Numbered from the stretch's first letter, positions 1-13,615 are shown. The stretch is DNA of 64,000 nt from Stagonosporopsis chrysanthemi (GCA_022560025.1 JAFISE010000055.1:1-64000), one strand, 5' to 3'. Notes: a model not told the origin generated them from the letters alone. Translations and numbers: made by a program.

Positions 1-97
<97 letters not shown>
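1..97. repeat. 97-nt homopolymer G
   Basis: The window opens with 97 consecutive G residues and then switches abruptly to complex sequence. No fungal telomere repeat (TTAGGG-like) is present. A run this long at the very start is best explained as a sequencing or assembly artefact, such as dark-cycle poly-G or homopolymer tailing, at a contig end. It carries no coding potential of interest. Confidence 0.95.
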
Positions 98-99
<2 letters not shown>

Positions 100-885
100 G
101 TGCTTTTGTCGAAGACGATTGTGGTGATACTGTGCTTGTAAAGCATGAAGATCGTGCTATGGGGACGAACTCTACAATAGACGGCGCTGGCCAGTCTGGC
201 TATTGTTCGTAATACCTCCTCTTCTATGAACAGAAGCAATCGTTGTATTGCCAGAGCCTGGCGCGCTCAACTCTGTGTACGCTGAGCTAGAGAAATGACG
301 CAACAAGATACTTAGCAGACTGTGGTAGACTCGGGGTGAGACGTGAGCCTTTCGATGAAGATAGAGATGGGCGGCGTGCATTGGGTATTGGCGTCAACGT
401 AATAGTGTATGCAGTACAATCGACTGGCAGCCATGGCTGATGACAGGAGAATGTCAAGCTGCAGATTTTCATGGTCGGCATGGAGATGAGTCCAAAAATT
501 CCGTTCAGCCTTGTGTTGCCGTGAGCAGGAGTGGCGACAGGGTCGTGGCTGCGGACTTGTTACGGTGGAGTTGGACCCTGCGCGGCTCTCGGGATGATGA
601 TGACGACGGTGAAACGTCCTGCTAGTCCGACCAGACGCCCGTCAGCGGACGGCGAGGGCTGCGCACCTGGAGCTCCCACACTCATCACGCAGCACTGCCG
701 ACAATGTCCCCAAGGCAGCCGTAGTCCCGCACCTGTCCATACAGCAGACCTCAAACGCGCATTGTTAGCTCCCGCGCTCCGCCGTGCCGCGCTCCTCCGC
801 CGCCCTGCCCAGCACCACCTTTGCCCCAGGCTTCACGCTCAGCGAGACCAGCGAGACCAGCGAGACCGTCAGCACCCACGCCGCC
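98..885. other. Intergenic, upstream of TVP38-like gene
   Basis: No gene is supported here. The open frames are short and overlap on both strands without family resemblance. At about 841-867 there are three copies of a 9-bp unit (AGCGAGACC) just before the start codon. The frame upstream of the TVP38-like ATG stays open but has only a GTG at 784, which is not a credible eukaryotic start, so this stretch is taken as promoter and 5' leader. Confidence 0.6.
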
Positions 886-2081
886 ATGCCCACCTCCGAC
901 TACGACGCCCGCGCCCTGGCGCTGCCCCTGGAGGACGACAGCACGGGCGAGACGCCCATCTGGAGCCGCCGCTCGCAGTCGTTTGCGCGCAGCTCGCACG
1001 GCTCCCGCCCGCAGACATTCGTCCAGCGCGCCTCGGCCACGGCCGCCACGGTCCAGCGCCGCGCTCTGGCGCAGTACAACAAGCTGTCGCCCGTGCAGAA
1101 GGTGCTGTTCTTCATCGGCGGCATCGTGTGCGTCGTTCTCGGCGTCCTGTTCCTGGTCTACAACGAGGCCATCTTCAGCTCGCTGCTGCCTTATGCGAAG
1201 CGCTGGCGCGACGTCACGGCCGGCTGGCTGGTGCTGTGGGCGTTGATCTTCACCGTGTCCTTCCCGCCGCTGATCGGGTACTCGTCGCTGCTGACGATTG
1301 CGGGCTTCGTCTACGGCTTCCCCAACGGGTGCGTTCCCTCCATTCCCTCCACTCCCTCCACCCCCCACTTACAAAACCGCACACTGACTCCCCCAGCTGG
1401 TTCATCGCCGCCTCCGCCACCGTTGCCGGCAGCACCGCCTCGTTCCTCCTCTCGCGCACCCTCCTCCGTAAAATGGTAACCCGCCTCATCGAAAACGACA
1501 AGCGCTTCGCCGCCCTCGCCCTGACCCTCAAGCACGACGGCCTCAAGCTGCTCGTCATGATCCGCATGTGCCCGCTGCCGTATTCGCTCTCCAACGGCGC
1601 CGTCGCCACCTTCCCGACCGTGCACTGGGCCTCGTACGCGCTGGCGACGGCCATTGTCTCCCCCAAGCTCATGCTGCACATCTTCATCGGCTCGCAGCTC
1701 GAGAAGATTGCCGAGAGCGGCGGCAAAATGGACCCCCGCACAAAGGCAATCAGCTACCTCTCCATTGCCATTGGCGCCGTCGCCGGCGTCGCCACCGGCT
1801 GGTTCATGTACAAGAAGACCAAGGAGCGCGCGGCCGAGCTGGAGGAGGACGAGCGCCAGGGCGTCCGCAGGAGCAGTCTCGAGGCCCTGGAGAACGAGTA
1901 TGTGGATGATCCTGATGCGCTGGAGGCGGTGGTCCATCTGAGAGAGGAGGAGGACGATATCAGTCTAAGGGGAGGCTGGGACGACGAGTACACGGACGAC
2001 GTGACGGACGCGGCGGTCATCGGGGACGATCCGTTCAAGGACGGCGATGCGACGGATGAGGACGAGAGGGCGCAGAAGTAG
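886..2081 (+). CDS. TVP38: Golgi membrane protein TVP38-like, VTT/DedA domain
   Basis: Two exons, 886-1328 and 1397-2081, encode 375 residues; the 68-nt intron runs from GTGCGT to CCCAG. The start was chosen at 886 because it is the first ATG in frame and sits in GCCGCCATG. The protein has a polar N-terminus, then hydrophobic segments (from FFIGGIVCVVLGVLFLVY onward), the VTT core with the conserved pattern R-x-CPLPYSLSNG and a final membrane span, and an acidic C-terminal tail rich in Asp and Glu. The family (PF09335) contains yeast Tvp38, a Tlg2-vesicle/late Golgi membrane protein; VTT proteins in animals act as lipid scramblases, so a lipid-handling role is inference. It converges with ATP1. 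Confidence 0.88.
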
Positions 2082-2861
2082 CTGCGACGTTAGACCTAGA
2101 TGTAGACCTAGACGTAGACGCGGGCGTAGATGGTGATGTACTGATGAATAACGCCTTATCTTTCTCACGCTTGCCTGCTCCGCACCATCTCCGTCCTGTA
2201 ATACGAGCACCAGATCACAGAAGGCGAGAAAGATACCACCAGCCTCGACATCTGAGACGGCGATGAAGGGAGGCATCCACACCGCCACGCACCTCGCTGC
2301 GGCAACCCTGCCACCTACATGCAGACTACACACTACCATCGCTGACAGGGTATATGTATGACGTACCCATCTACCCTGCCAACACAGACACAGACACAGT
2401 CCAGGGAAAGCACGCACGGGCTCAAATAGCGTTGTACGAGGACAAACAGCACGATGCTAGATCACGATGCACACAAAACACACACCCCCTCATTCACTCA
2501 GCGTTTGGACTCGACCTAACAGAACAGGAAATAGATTTGCGATATACAACGTCCGCCAATCCGCATATTTACCGCTAACAGAGGAAAAGCATCTCGGGAA
2601 TCACTGTGCCGATACTCTCTGATCATGGTCCGAGACAAGGACGGAAATGTCGACAAGACAAGACACGCCCCCGCGCATACACGGCCCTTCCACCAAAAAT
2701 GGGTTCGTTTGCATTGACGAAAAAGAACCCTTCTCATATTGAAACAGCTGATGGCGAGGACGCATCTTCTATTATACATCTATTCTCAGAGACCAATCAG
2801 CACATTTTGACCCCGCAAGAACCTTGGAATAGAGAGTACCCACTCTTCAACCCCTTGTCAT
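2082..2861. other. Convergent 3' intergenic region
   Basis: This 780-bp stretch lies between the stops of the TVP38-like gene and ATP1, which point at each other. It holds short simple repeats (TAGACCTAGA-like at 2090-2125 and CAGACA repeats near 2385-2400) and presumably both 3' UTRs. The small open frames show no family resemblance. Confidence 0.6.
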
Positions 2862-5012
2862 TTATGCCGTGAAGCTCTTGGTGAAGCTTGTGGCAACCTC
2901 CTTCAGCTTGGCCTCGAGGTCCTTGCTGAGGGCACCTTCCCGCTCAATGCTGCTGAGGAGATCCGCCTCGTTCGACTTGAGATGAGCAAGGAAGTCGGCC
3001 TCCCATGTGAGGATCTTGTTGACGGGGACGTTGTCGAGAAGACCGTTGACACCAGCGTAGATCAAAGGAACCATCTCGTTGACGGCCATGGGGCTGTACT
3101 GCTTCTGCTTGAGGAGCTCGGTCAGACGCTCACCACGGGCGAGGGTCTGCTTGGTGGCAGCGTCCAAGTCGGAACCGAACTGGGCGAAGGCGGCGACCTC
3201 ACGGTACTGAGCCAAGAAGAGCTTCAGGGAACCGGCGACCTGCTTCATGGCCTTGACCTGGGCAGCGGAACCGACACGGGAGACGGAAAGACCGACGTTG
3301 ATGGCGGGACGGATACCCTTGTAGAACAGCTCAGCCTCCAAGAAGATCTGGCCGTCGGTGATGGAAATGACGTTGGTGGGAATGTAAGCGGAAACGTCAC
3401 CACCCTGGGTCTCAATGACGGGCAGGGCGGTAAGCGAACCACCACCAAGCTTGTCGTTCATCTTAGCGGCACGCTCGAGGAGACGAGAGTGGAGGTAGAA
3501 GACGTCACCGGGGTAGGCCTCACGACCGGGCGGGCGGCGGAGGAGTAGAGACATCTGACGGTAGGCAACGGCCTGCTTTGTAAGATCGTCGTAGATGATC
3601 AGAGCGTGCTTGCCGTTGTCACGGAACCACTCTCCCATGGAGCAACCTGTGAAGGGTGCGAGGTACTGAAGGGGAGCCTAAGCGCGGTAGGTTAGCTAGC
3701 TGATAGCAATAGTTGTGTAGTGGATTACTTACGGCCTCGGAGGCAGTAGCGGCAACAATGGTGGTGTACTTCATGGCGTCATTCTCCTCAAGAGTCTTGA
3801 CGAGCTGGGCGACGGTGGATCGCTTCTGACCAACGGCAACGTAGATGCAGTAAAGCTTCTTCTTCTCGTCGGTGCCCTTGTTCCATCGTCCTAATGCCAA
3901 GTCAGTCGCGAGCTCAATTGTAGACATCTTGAGTTACTCACCCTGGTTAAGCATAGCGTCGAGAGCGACGGCAGTCTTTCCGGTCTGACGGTCACCAATG
4001 ATCAACTCACGCTGACCACGGCCGATGGGAACCATGGCGTCGACGGACTTGAGACCAGTCTGGACGGCCTCGCGGACGGACTGACGGGGCAGGATACCGG
4101 GGGCCTTAAGCTGAGCACGGCGGCGCTCAGTGGTCTTAAGGGGACCCTTTCCGTCGATGGGGTTACCGAGAGCGTCAACGACACGGCCGAGAAGAGCCTC
4201 GCCGACGGGGACATCGACCTGAGTGTGTTAGCTGGGAGGTTCGCGGGTCGTTGAGCTGCTGCCACTCACAATCTCTCCGGTACGCTTGACGGTCTCGCCC
4301 TCCTTGACGAGACGGTCAGAACCGAAAAGCACGACACCGACCTGGCCGGCCTCGAGGTTCATGCACATGCCCTTGACACCGGAGGCGAACCTGGGATCCC
4401 GTTAGCGGCGCTGCTGGTGTGCGCTGGAGATAGGGCTTGGCGTACTCGACAAGCTCCTCAGCCTGGACGTTGTTCATGCCGTGGACACGGGCGATACCGT
4501 CACTGTTGTGTCGTCGTCAGCGAACTGCGTCTCTTGTAATGGCCGCGATGGCTTGTTGATGCGGTGCGGCATACCCGACGGAGAGGACACGACCGGTCTC
4601 GGCGAGGGAGTTCTCCTCCTGGACGCCACGGATGCGCTGCTCCAGGATAGAGGAGACCTCGGTGGGGGTGGCCTTAGCATCGGAAGCGTAGGCGCGGGCG
4701 GCGGTGAACGCAGGGGCGCGGGCCTGTGGTGGGAAAAGTCGTCAGTATGGTGATGGCTGCGTGGCTTGGCTCGGCAGAGGGGAGCTCCATCGCCATCTCA
4801 GCACCGCGCGCGGCAACCCGGATTCCATCATCAATGGAGCTTCAATGCATTGCCAATGGCATCGGAATCCGGCTGTTCGAGCTGCAGGCGGCGGCGGAGG
4901 CGGCGGCTGGCGCAATGGCTGGCGGTTGCGATGGACTTACCGAAGCAATCCTGCTCGAGGCAGAGATTGCGGCGACCCGGCGGCTGGACTGGCGGATGGC
5001 CCTTGAGAACAT
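2862..5012 (-). CDS. ATP1: Mitochondrial F1 ATP synthase subunit alpha
   Basis: Seven exons on the minus strand: 5012-4941, 4723-4575, 4502-4446, 4390-4270, 4218-3942, 3890-3733 and 3677-2862. They give 549 residues, the usual size for fungal ATP1. The first 24 residues, encoded by exon 1, form a basic, serine-rich mitochondrial presequence (MFSRAIRQSSRRV...). The nucleotide-binding P-loop GDRQTGKT lies at residues 208-215, and the block around GSAAQVKAMKQVAGSLKL is typical of alpha subunits. The protein forms the alpha3beta3 head of complex V with ATP2 and binds non-catalytic ATP. The first intron is 217 nt and the other five are 51-72 nt; all are GT-AG. Identification is by direct similarity across the whole length. 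Confidence 0.97.
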
Positions 5013-5766
5013 GGCTGCGGTGCTCAAGAGTCTATTGAGATTGCTCTGCAACCAATTGAGATTGATGCAGGAAGGGAGGAGAGGAGAGGTTGATGGAGTA
5101 GGAGATGGAGCTCTGAGGAAAAGACTTGAGCGGTCCCCGGGAGGAAAGCGCAACCCACGCTAGACGCACTAGTCCCAAAACCGATCGCGAACAAAACACG
5201 GGATCTGGGGATGTCTCCAACAACGCTTCGTTGGCAATTAAATTGCAATTCAGACCAGCGGAAGCTCCTGATGTGTATCGTCTTCACCTCACTGGGGGCT
5301 CGTTGCGTGTCCATGGCGGTCCGCACCCTGCCTGAGTCCAGCCAAGCCATGCACACTCGGTTCACTTCGGAGACAGCTCCAGCACCCATTCAGCACTTCC
5401 TTTCGTGTTGTAAAAAACCTCAGTACCAATCAACTACGCTGCACAATTGACCGAAAATTGCTGCACATTGATATCAACTACTCCTCTGAGCGTTGACAAT
5501 AGCAGGTGTATTAACGCTAAACAATCGCTGCAGTATGCTATATCCAGAACAGGCGCCCGCATAGCTTCCCATGTCCCTTACACAAGCTTATGCCTGGACA
5601 CCGGTACACCGTACTCCCACGCAATGCTGTAATCTTGTTTTCTCCTTCACCGATATCATCCTCAATCTCGTTTCACTTTCATTCCTGCTCCTGAAACCCC
5701 TCCTCGACTGTCTGCTCAGACTCCCGTTTTCCGACAAGTGCTGTACCGCAAAACCACGTGCCTAGC
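5013..5766. other. ATP1 promoter / MPO1-like 3' region
   Basis: This 754-bp stretch lies upstream of ATP1 (minus strand) and downstream of the MPO1-like gene. A CCAAT pentamer on the plus strand at 5426-5430 could be a HAP-complex site, which would fit a respiratory gene, but one pentamer is weak evidence. No gene is supported. Confidence 0.5.
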
Positions 5767-6504
5767 TCACTGAGCCTTGCCATTCTGTCCTTTGCTCTTC
5801 TTGAATTTCTCAACATCTTCCTCAACCGCCTTGTCAATGCGACTCTTCAGTTCCGGGCGGTAGCCGAGGGAAAACAGGATTTCGAACCAAACGAAGAATG
5901 GTGCCAGGAAGAATGCCTGTACCAGGTTGTCGAGCAGCGCAGGAGCTCTGCCCTCAAATTTGCCGTGGCCGATAAATTGCGCAATCCAGCATGCAACGTT
6001 GATTCCTCCAGCCCAGTAATTTGCCGCAGCGCCGTAGGTCGTCGTGAGGTGGTTGCCGTAAGCCGTCGCACCGATGAGAATGGGCGCAAGAAGAGCACCT
6101 GCTACCGGTTCCATAAGGATGTAGAGGGTCGAGTATAGCACTGCGCCGAACGTGCCCACATTGAGGGGAAGGTTAGGTATCGAGAGCCACGAGGGCAAAG
6201 GGACAGCAGGGGTGTTGGTAAGCTACGAGTTTGTCAGTATGCCACGGAGGATACGTGCGATGCCGTGTCTTACCAGCAGGAATGCGGTCAATAGAATCGG
6301 CGGCACACAAAGAACGTGTATCCCCACATTGACCTGGACGAAAAGCGGCGTCAGTTGACATGTGAAGAGCAGTCGAAAGGGGTTGAACCCACGGGATTGT
6401 GGTGGTATGCACCGTACTGCAATCCAGTCAGTCTACATGCCCATAATCTCGAGTCCTCTTGGATGACGTACGAAGCGTAGCTGCTTCTCCAGGTTCAGAG
6501 ACAT
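5767..6504 (-). CDS. MPO1: MPO1-type 2-hydroxy fatty acid dioxygenase (DUF962)
   Basis: Four exons on the minus strand, 6504-6472, 6416-6393, 6333-6274 and 6222-5767, encode 190 residues; exon 2 is a 24-nt microexon. The N-terminus MSLNLEKQLRF-YGAYHHNP-VNVGIH matches the DUF962 family, as does the C-terminal block QFIGHGKFEGRAPALLDNLVQ, with four predicted membrane segments between. Yeast Mpo1 is an ER dioxygenase that shortens 2-hydroxypalmitate by alpha-oxidation in phytosphingosine breakdown, using Fe2+ held by conserved histidines. The His of YHH, IH and GHG are present here. The two long hydrophobic spans before the C-terminal polar tail fit an ER location. The gene diverges from RPB7. 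Confidence 0.9.
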
Positions 6505-7115
6505 GGTGCCCGATGCGGTACTTTCTCGCGTGTCAAGGTGCCGGAGAAACCAGGACCATGTCTTGGTGGACGCCGATGTTGACAGCCGGCAGAATGTGCT
6601 GGCGTGCTCACAAGATCCCACAGTTCCGACCGCGAGCGCACAGTAATAAGCAAGACAGGTCGTAGGGTGACTGGTTCCACGGCAGGGACAGAGTGGGGCG
6701 GGCGGCCGCTGAGAGCGCTGGCAGGTGCGATCGGCCGGATTATCTGGGCGCCGCTCGTGGCAGGCGCGACTTTGATGGCCAGGGCATTGTTCCAACCAAG
6801 GACTCCACACCCCGCATCCTCTCTCCACGACCTTTCCCACTTCAGAATCGCCCTCGATAGCTGGCGCGACCGCCTTGGAAGCTTTGCGCATAGACTGTTG
6901 GAGCGAGGAGTCAAGAGAGGAGCCTTGCTGGTGGTACGCGCCTCTTACTCGAGGCTTGCGCGCCGGTTGCTCACTACAGTCGCTACAGCGAACGCAAGAA
7001 GATATTAGAGTCGCATAATACGAAGCCGCCCGCGTCCGTTCCTTTCTCTGTCACCGTGCAACCGTGCCAACGATCGCGTTCTATAATACAACCTCGCATC
7101 TCTTCATTCTCCGCC
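6505..7115. other. Divergent promoter, MPO1-like / RPB7
   Basis: This 611-bp spacer lies between two start codons pointing away from each other, so it should hold both promoters. I see no RNA gene and no convincing open frame. The ORFs on each strand overlap and resemble no family. Confidence 0.55.
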
Positions 7116-7793
7116 ATGTTCTTCCTCAAGGAGCTTGAGAAGACGATCCAGCTACACCCCTCGTACTTTGGCCCGCTCATCCGCTCGCACATTCATAAGG
7201 AGTTGCTGCAGAAGGAGGAGGGTTCGAGCACAGGAAAGTACACCATTGTGTGTATTCTGGACTCCTTCGACATCTCAGATGGCCAAGTAATGCCCGGATC
7301 AGGCTCTGCCGAGTACACGGTTCACTACAAGGCTATTGTATGGCGACCATACAAGGGAGAGGTGGTACGTCGGCAAAGGGTGAACTGACAGACCAGTGCT
7401 CGTGGCTGACTGCGATTAGATGGACGGCATTGTCACTTCGATTCTCCCTTCAGGCTTCTTCGTGGACTGTGGTTCTTTGCAAGCGTTCGTTGGACGCAAC
7501 GTAGGAACACCCCCACCAAGGACTTGTCGAAGCACACACTTACATTCGGCAGATGATTCCTTCTGACATTAAATTTGAGGGTAACGCAGCACCACCACAG
7601 TGGACCGACGGTGCGGACCAAGTCATTGAGAAAGGCACAAACATTCGCATAAAGATCAAGGGAATTCGATCTGAAGTCGACAAGATGTATGCAGTGGGAA
7701 CCATGAAAGAGGTAGGCCATCCCCAGTTCAAAGCTTGCGCGGTTTCAGCTCACTTACATGTTGTAGGATTATCTTGGCCCTCTGTCGCAGTAG
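7116..7793 (+). CDS. RPB7: RNA polymerase II subunit RPB7
   Basis: Four exons, 7116-7364, 7420-7500, 7553-7711 and 7767-7793, give 171 residues, the same length as yeast Rpb7. The N-terminal half, starting MFFLKELEKTIQLHP, is the tip/RNP-like domain that docks on the polymerase clamp. The second half (DGIVTSILPSGFFVDCGSLQAF) is the S1/OB fold that contacts emerging RNA. Rpb7 pairs with Rpb4 as the dissociable stalk of Pol II and functions in initiation and mRNA decay. The last exon encodes only eight residues, ending DYLGPLSQ. All introns are 52-55 nt GT-AG. The ATG is in the good context CCGCCATG. Confidence 0.97.
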
Positions 7794-8414
7794 CCTCGCC
7801 ATAGTCGGGCTCTACTTGGCCAACACGTCCGAGATGCAACAGTGCAGCAACTTGTGGCAACATCTCCAGCGGGAGAAACATCGACGTGTCGGGGAGCTGA
7901 ACTTTCGTGACTAGTCCATTGGCATCCAGGCTCAACCAGCACGTCCCAAGACCAGCACCCACTCCGCGCTTGATGCTTGCTTTGAAGTCATAACTTCGAG
8001 ATGAGGGTTTTTGACAAGTCCGCAATTTTAGGATTCATAAAACCAAGCGCAGTTATTGAAGCGTATTCCAGACTGCAAATGGGTGGCGCAAACGTTCAGG
8101 GTGCTCCTTACCAATACCAAAATGTTCAATAGATTTCCCAAGATGGGGTCTGAATAGAAGATGTTTTTCGTGTTCTTTGTCTTGCAAAATGTTTTAGGGG
8201 CCTAATCATGTGTCAAAGGGTGGCTTGGTAGTTTCGGCGACTCGAGACACCTCCGTGTCTCCGCATTGCGCAACGTGAGCACCAAGGTCAGCTAGCTACC
8301 TATCAGCCGCGCCTGCAGTGGGCAACATCACCTTCAACCTCACAAAGCGCTCGACCCTGGACGTATACGAATATGATATAATTGCGTACATACAATTTGC
8401 ACACCACCGCTACG
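7794..8414. other. Intergenic RPB7 to dipeptidyl aminopeptidase
   Basis: This 621-bp tandem spacer holds the 3' UTR of RPB7 and the promoter of the downstream peptidase. A minus-strand open frame near 7750-8025 was considered and not accepted, as it resembles no family. Nothing else was recognised. Confidence 0.5.
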
Positions 8415-11314
<2,900 letters not shown>

Positions 11315-11619
11315 CATAGGCATGCTTGGGACTGGCGTTGGGTTGATTTCAAATAATTTTCGATAGCGGGCAATGTAGTGTTGATATGAACAAATTAGTC
11401 CCAAAAGATTATGTGCGCACACATTTGCCAGTACCACAACATTCCGAATACACACCCTGTCGCGGTTGAGGGCATCTCCTGCCTCACGTGCACTAGCGCT
11501 GTTTACAGCTACCCATGTATACATACTGTTCGTAGCTTCACCCAATGGAACCTCAATTCAATCCTCAAATCTTCCCGCACTGCTTGCACTCACTGCGACA
11601 CACCCCATCGACGACTTGA
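11315..11619. other. Convergent spacer
   Basis: This 305-bp region lies between the stops of the dipeptidyl aminopeptidase (+) and the metallo-beta-lactamase-fold gene (-) and should hold both 3' ends. Nothing else was recognised. Confidence 0.6.
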
Positions 11620-12729
11620 TCAGCAAGTCTCCTCATACACTCCCGCATTTTCGTGACCCCCAATTCTCAAAAATATCTTCATGCTCTCCAGAACTTGTCT
11701 CTTCAAATCCGGACGCGTGACATTCTGACCCATGAAGCCGCCAAACGTCGCATCGAACTCGAAGGGCTTCAACGCCTTCCAGATCCCATGGACCTTGCTT
11801 GGCGGCAGCGGGATCATATTTGGATACGACCACATGAAACTGAACGCCACGGTCCTGGGGTCTTTATCCGCCTGATCCGCGTTGTAAAAACCCGACTGCA
11901 CAATGTTAGCCACGCACATCTCGACACCCCAGGAAGCAGCGCATGCAAAGTGCAAGCACACGTACCGGAACACTCATCATCGTATCCGCAATGAACAGCT
12001 TCTTTTCCCAATGCAGCACAGAGCTCCCATCGTAGTGCCCTCCGCACTGCACAACCGTCACTCCGGGCAGCACCTCCTCTGCACCTCTGAACGGCTTCCG
12101 CACCCCCTTCTCGTCCTTGCGGTTCACCCACTCCGCGTCGTCAGCCGCGACATACACGGGACACCCGAACTGCGCGGCCCACTCCAAATGCGTGGTGTAG
12201 AAGTGCGGGTGGCTGATCACAATCGCCTTGAGTCCGCCCTTGCCGTTGATGAAGTCTGCAGTCTCGTCGTCGAGGAACGCGATGAGGTCCCAGAGGATGT
12301 TGCCATGTGCAGTTTCGAGCAGGATTGCGCGCTCGCCGATGCCGAGTTGCTTGCGTGTTGTGGTGCTGTCGGCTAGACCGGGGGGTAGCTCTGAGGGCGT
12401 CAGGGGCTTGGTGGTTATGTAGTGGATGCGGGTGTCGTGAGGGTCTGGTTGGAATTCGTTCTTCTGGGTGGATTGGGCGGCGTTGAGGGAGGTCCAAGTT
12501 TGGCCGTGGGCAGGGACGTATTGGCGGGGGTCCTGGCCGGGTTAGTTGGTTGTTGATTAGGAGCAAGTGTTTGATCTAATCTTGGAAGTAGTATATCTTT
12601 TTCTGATATGGAATACTTAACGTCGCTTACCAGACAGATACGACACTCTTTTGGTGGTGACGAGAGGAGAGCGTCGTACTGCGTGCCACACACTTCGCAG
12701 ATAGCGAGATCGCCTGATTCAAATTTCAT
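11620..12729 (-). CDS. Metallo-beta-lactamase-fold protein with N-terminal zinc ribbon
   Basis: Three exons on the minus strand, 12729-12631, 12532-11966 and 11895-11620, encode 313 residues. The N-terminus has four cysteines (C11, C14, C29, C32) spaced like a small zinc ribbon. The core carries MBL landmarks: ILLETAHGNILWDLIAFLD, then VISHPHFYTTHLEW, GVTVVQCGGHYDGSSVLHW and LFIADTMMSV. The usual HxHxDH is HPHFYTTH here, so the Asp-His pair that holds the second metal is missing while the first two His and the later GGH remain. I recall related fungal proteins with SHPHYYTTH, so this looks like a family trait, not decay. Substrate unknown. Introns of 98 and 70 nt are GT-AG. Confidence 0.85.
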
Positions 12730-13409
12730 AGTGGGTGTTCAGAGACTTGATGAATTGTATTGGATAACACTTGGAAGCACAATCGAATCCATGCTACTAT
12801 GCTGTTGTTTATGTACATGTAAAGTGGGGGTGTAGAGCTCACTACCCAGATGGGATAGCTTACGCTCGGAAAGCTGCCGCCCCACAGCTGACCAATGTCT
12901 GGTTTCTTGGTGTTATGTCATGCGCAGCTGAGAGTGTGAGGTTTCGACGGGCCTCGCAGATCCGATTACATCCAAGACACGATGTTCGTGAAGCGAACGA
13001 ATTGGCAGCATTTGACGCTTGAAATTGCTACAAGAGGAAAAGGCGCGCGTGTCATGGCTGTGATGATCACGAAGTCGCGTTTAGGAAAGCCCGAATGTCG
13101 CGAAGACGGAGCTTTACGAAAGCCACTATGACAGTGAGCCTCCAAGCACCCAGATCTCGCCGTTGGCGACCTTGTCAGCAATGCTGGAGACTGCGACGTT
13201 GCCGGGCTGGATCTACATGGTTCGTCAGCATGTGTCATAACAACGAACAGCAGCGCATTTGCAAGGTCGGCCCGGAACCTTAGCAGCAAATGGAGCAGGT
13301 TAAAGAAAGAAGCAATCCAGGTCCAAAAATAGTGGACGTGATGGTAGGGCTGAGCCGGTTGTCGCTAAGTAGCGCACTGCCGGACCTTCACCGCACATCA
13401 CCCACCAAC
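12730..13409. other. Intergenic, MBL-fold gene promoter
   Basis: This 680-bp stretch lies upstream of the MBL-fold gene (minus strand) and downstream of the tRNA gene. Open frames on both strands are short, overlapping and unlike any family I recognise. Confidence 0.5.
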
Positions 13410-13416
13410 AAAAAAA
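13410..13416 (-). terminator. Probable RNA polymerase III terminator (T7)
   Basis: On the minus strand a run of seven T residues lies 37 bases beyond the 3' end of the tRNA-Leu gene. Runs of four or more T are the standard Pol III stop in fungi. No T run of four or more occurs between the tRNA and this point on that strand. Confidence 0.7.
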
Positions 13417-13453
13417 GATGTCCTGGAGTGCTCAACTGTTGTTGAACGAATGC

Positions 13454-13615
13454 TGATGAGGACGGGACTCGAACCCGCGCCACTTTCGTGACCAGGAAGC
13501 TGATTGTTCAGCAATGCTAAGGAGAGACCTTAACCTGGCGCCATAACCCTGATGAATGTTAGGACGTTGGATATTGGAAGAGGGAGGGAAGCACTGACAA
13601 CTCGGCCACCTCACC
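13454..13615 (-). tRNA. tRNA-Leu(AAG) with anticodon-loop intron and an extra D-loop insertion
   Basis: Read on the minus strand from 13615. The acceptor stem GGTGAGG pairs fully with CCTCATC (one G-U), with discriminator A. The D-stem is GCC/GGC, and the anticodon stem CCAGG/CCTGG encloses TTAAGGT with anticodon AAG. There is a long variable arm (CAC GAAA GTG) and the T-arm GCGGG-TTCGAGT-CCCGT. A canonical 30-nt intron sits after position 37 (13527-13498); its CCTTA can pair with the anticodon. A second insertion of 50 nt (13598-13549) interrupts the D-loop. Without both, the RNA is 82 nt, normal for a class II leucine tRNA. A box TGGCCGAGTTG and B box GGTTCGAGTCC are intact. The gene follows the FAS1 gene on the same strand. 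Confidence 0.9.
13549..13598 (-). other. Spliceosomal-type intron inside the tRNA D-loop (candidate)
   Basis: This 50-nt insertion starts GTCAGT and ends ATCAG, with a branch-like CTAAC whose A lies about 10 nt before the 3' end. It matches the 42-58 nt GT-AG introns of the protein genes around it. Cutting it at exactly these sites joins GCCGAGTT to GGTTATGGC and restores the D-arm with its GG pair. tRNA introns cut by the Sen endonuclease normally lie at 37/38, so this one is out of place. The splice pathway is inference. Confidence 0.75.

Noticed and set aside
784..885. N-terminal extension of the TVP38-like protein from 784
   Set aside because: The frame is open but its first codon is GTG; the first ATG is at 886 in a strong initiation context.
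2982..3548. 188-codon plus-strand open frame
   Set aside because: It is the antisense shadow of the last ATP1 exon.
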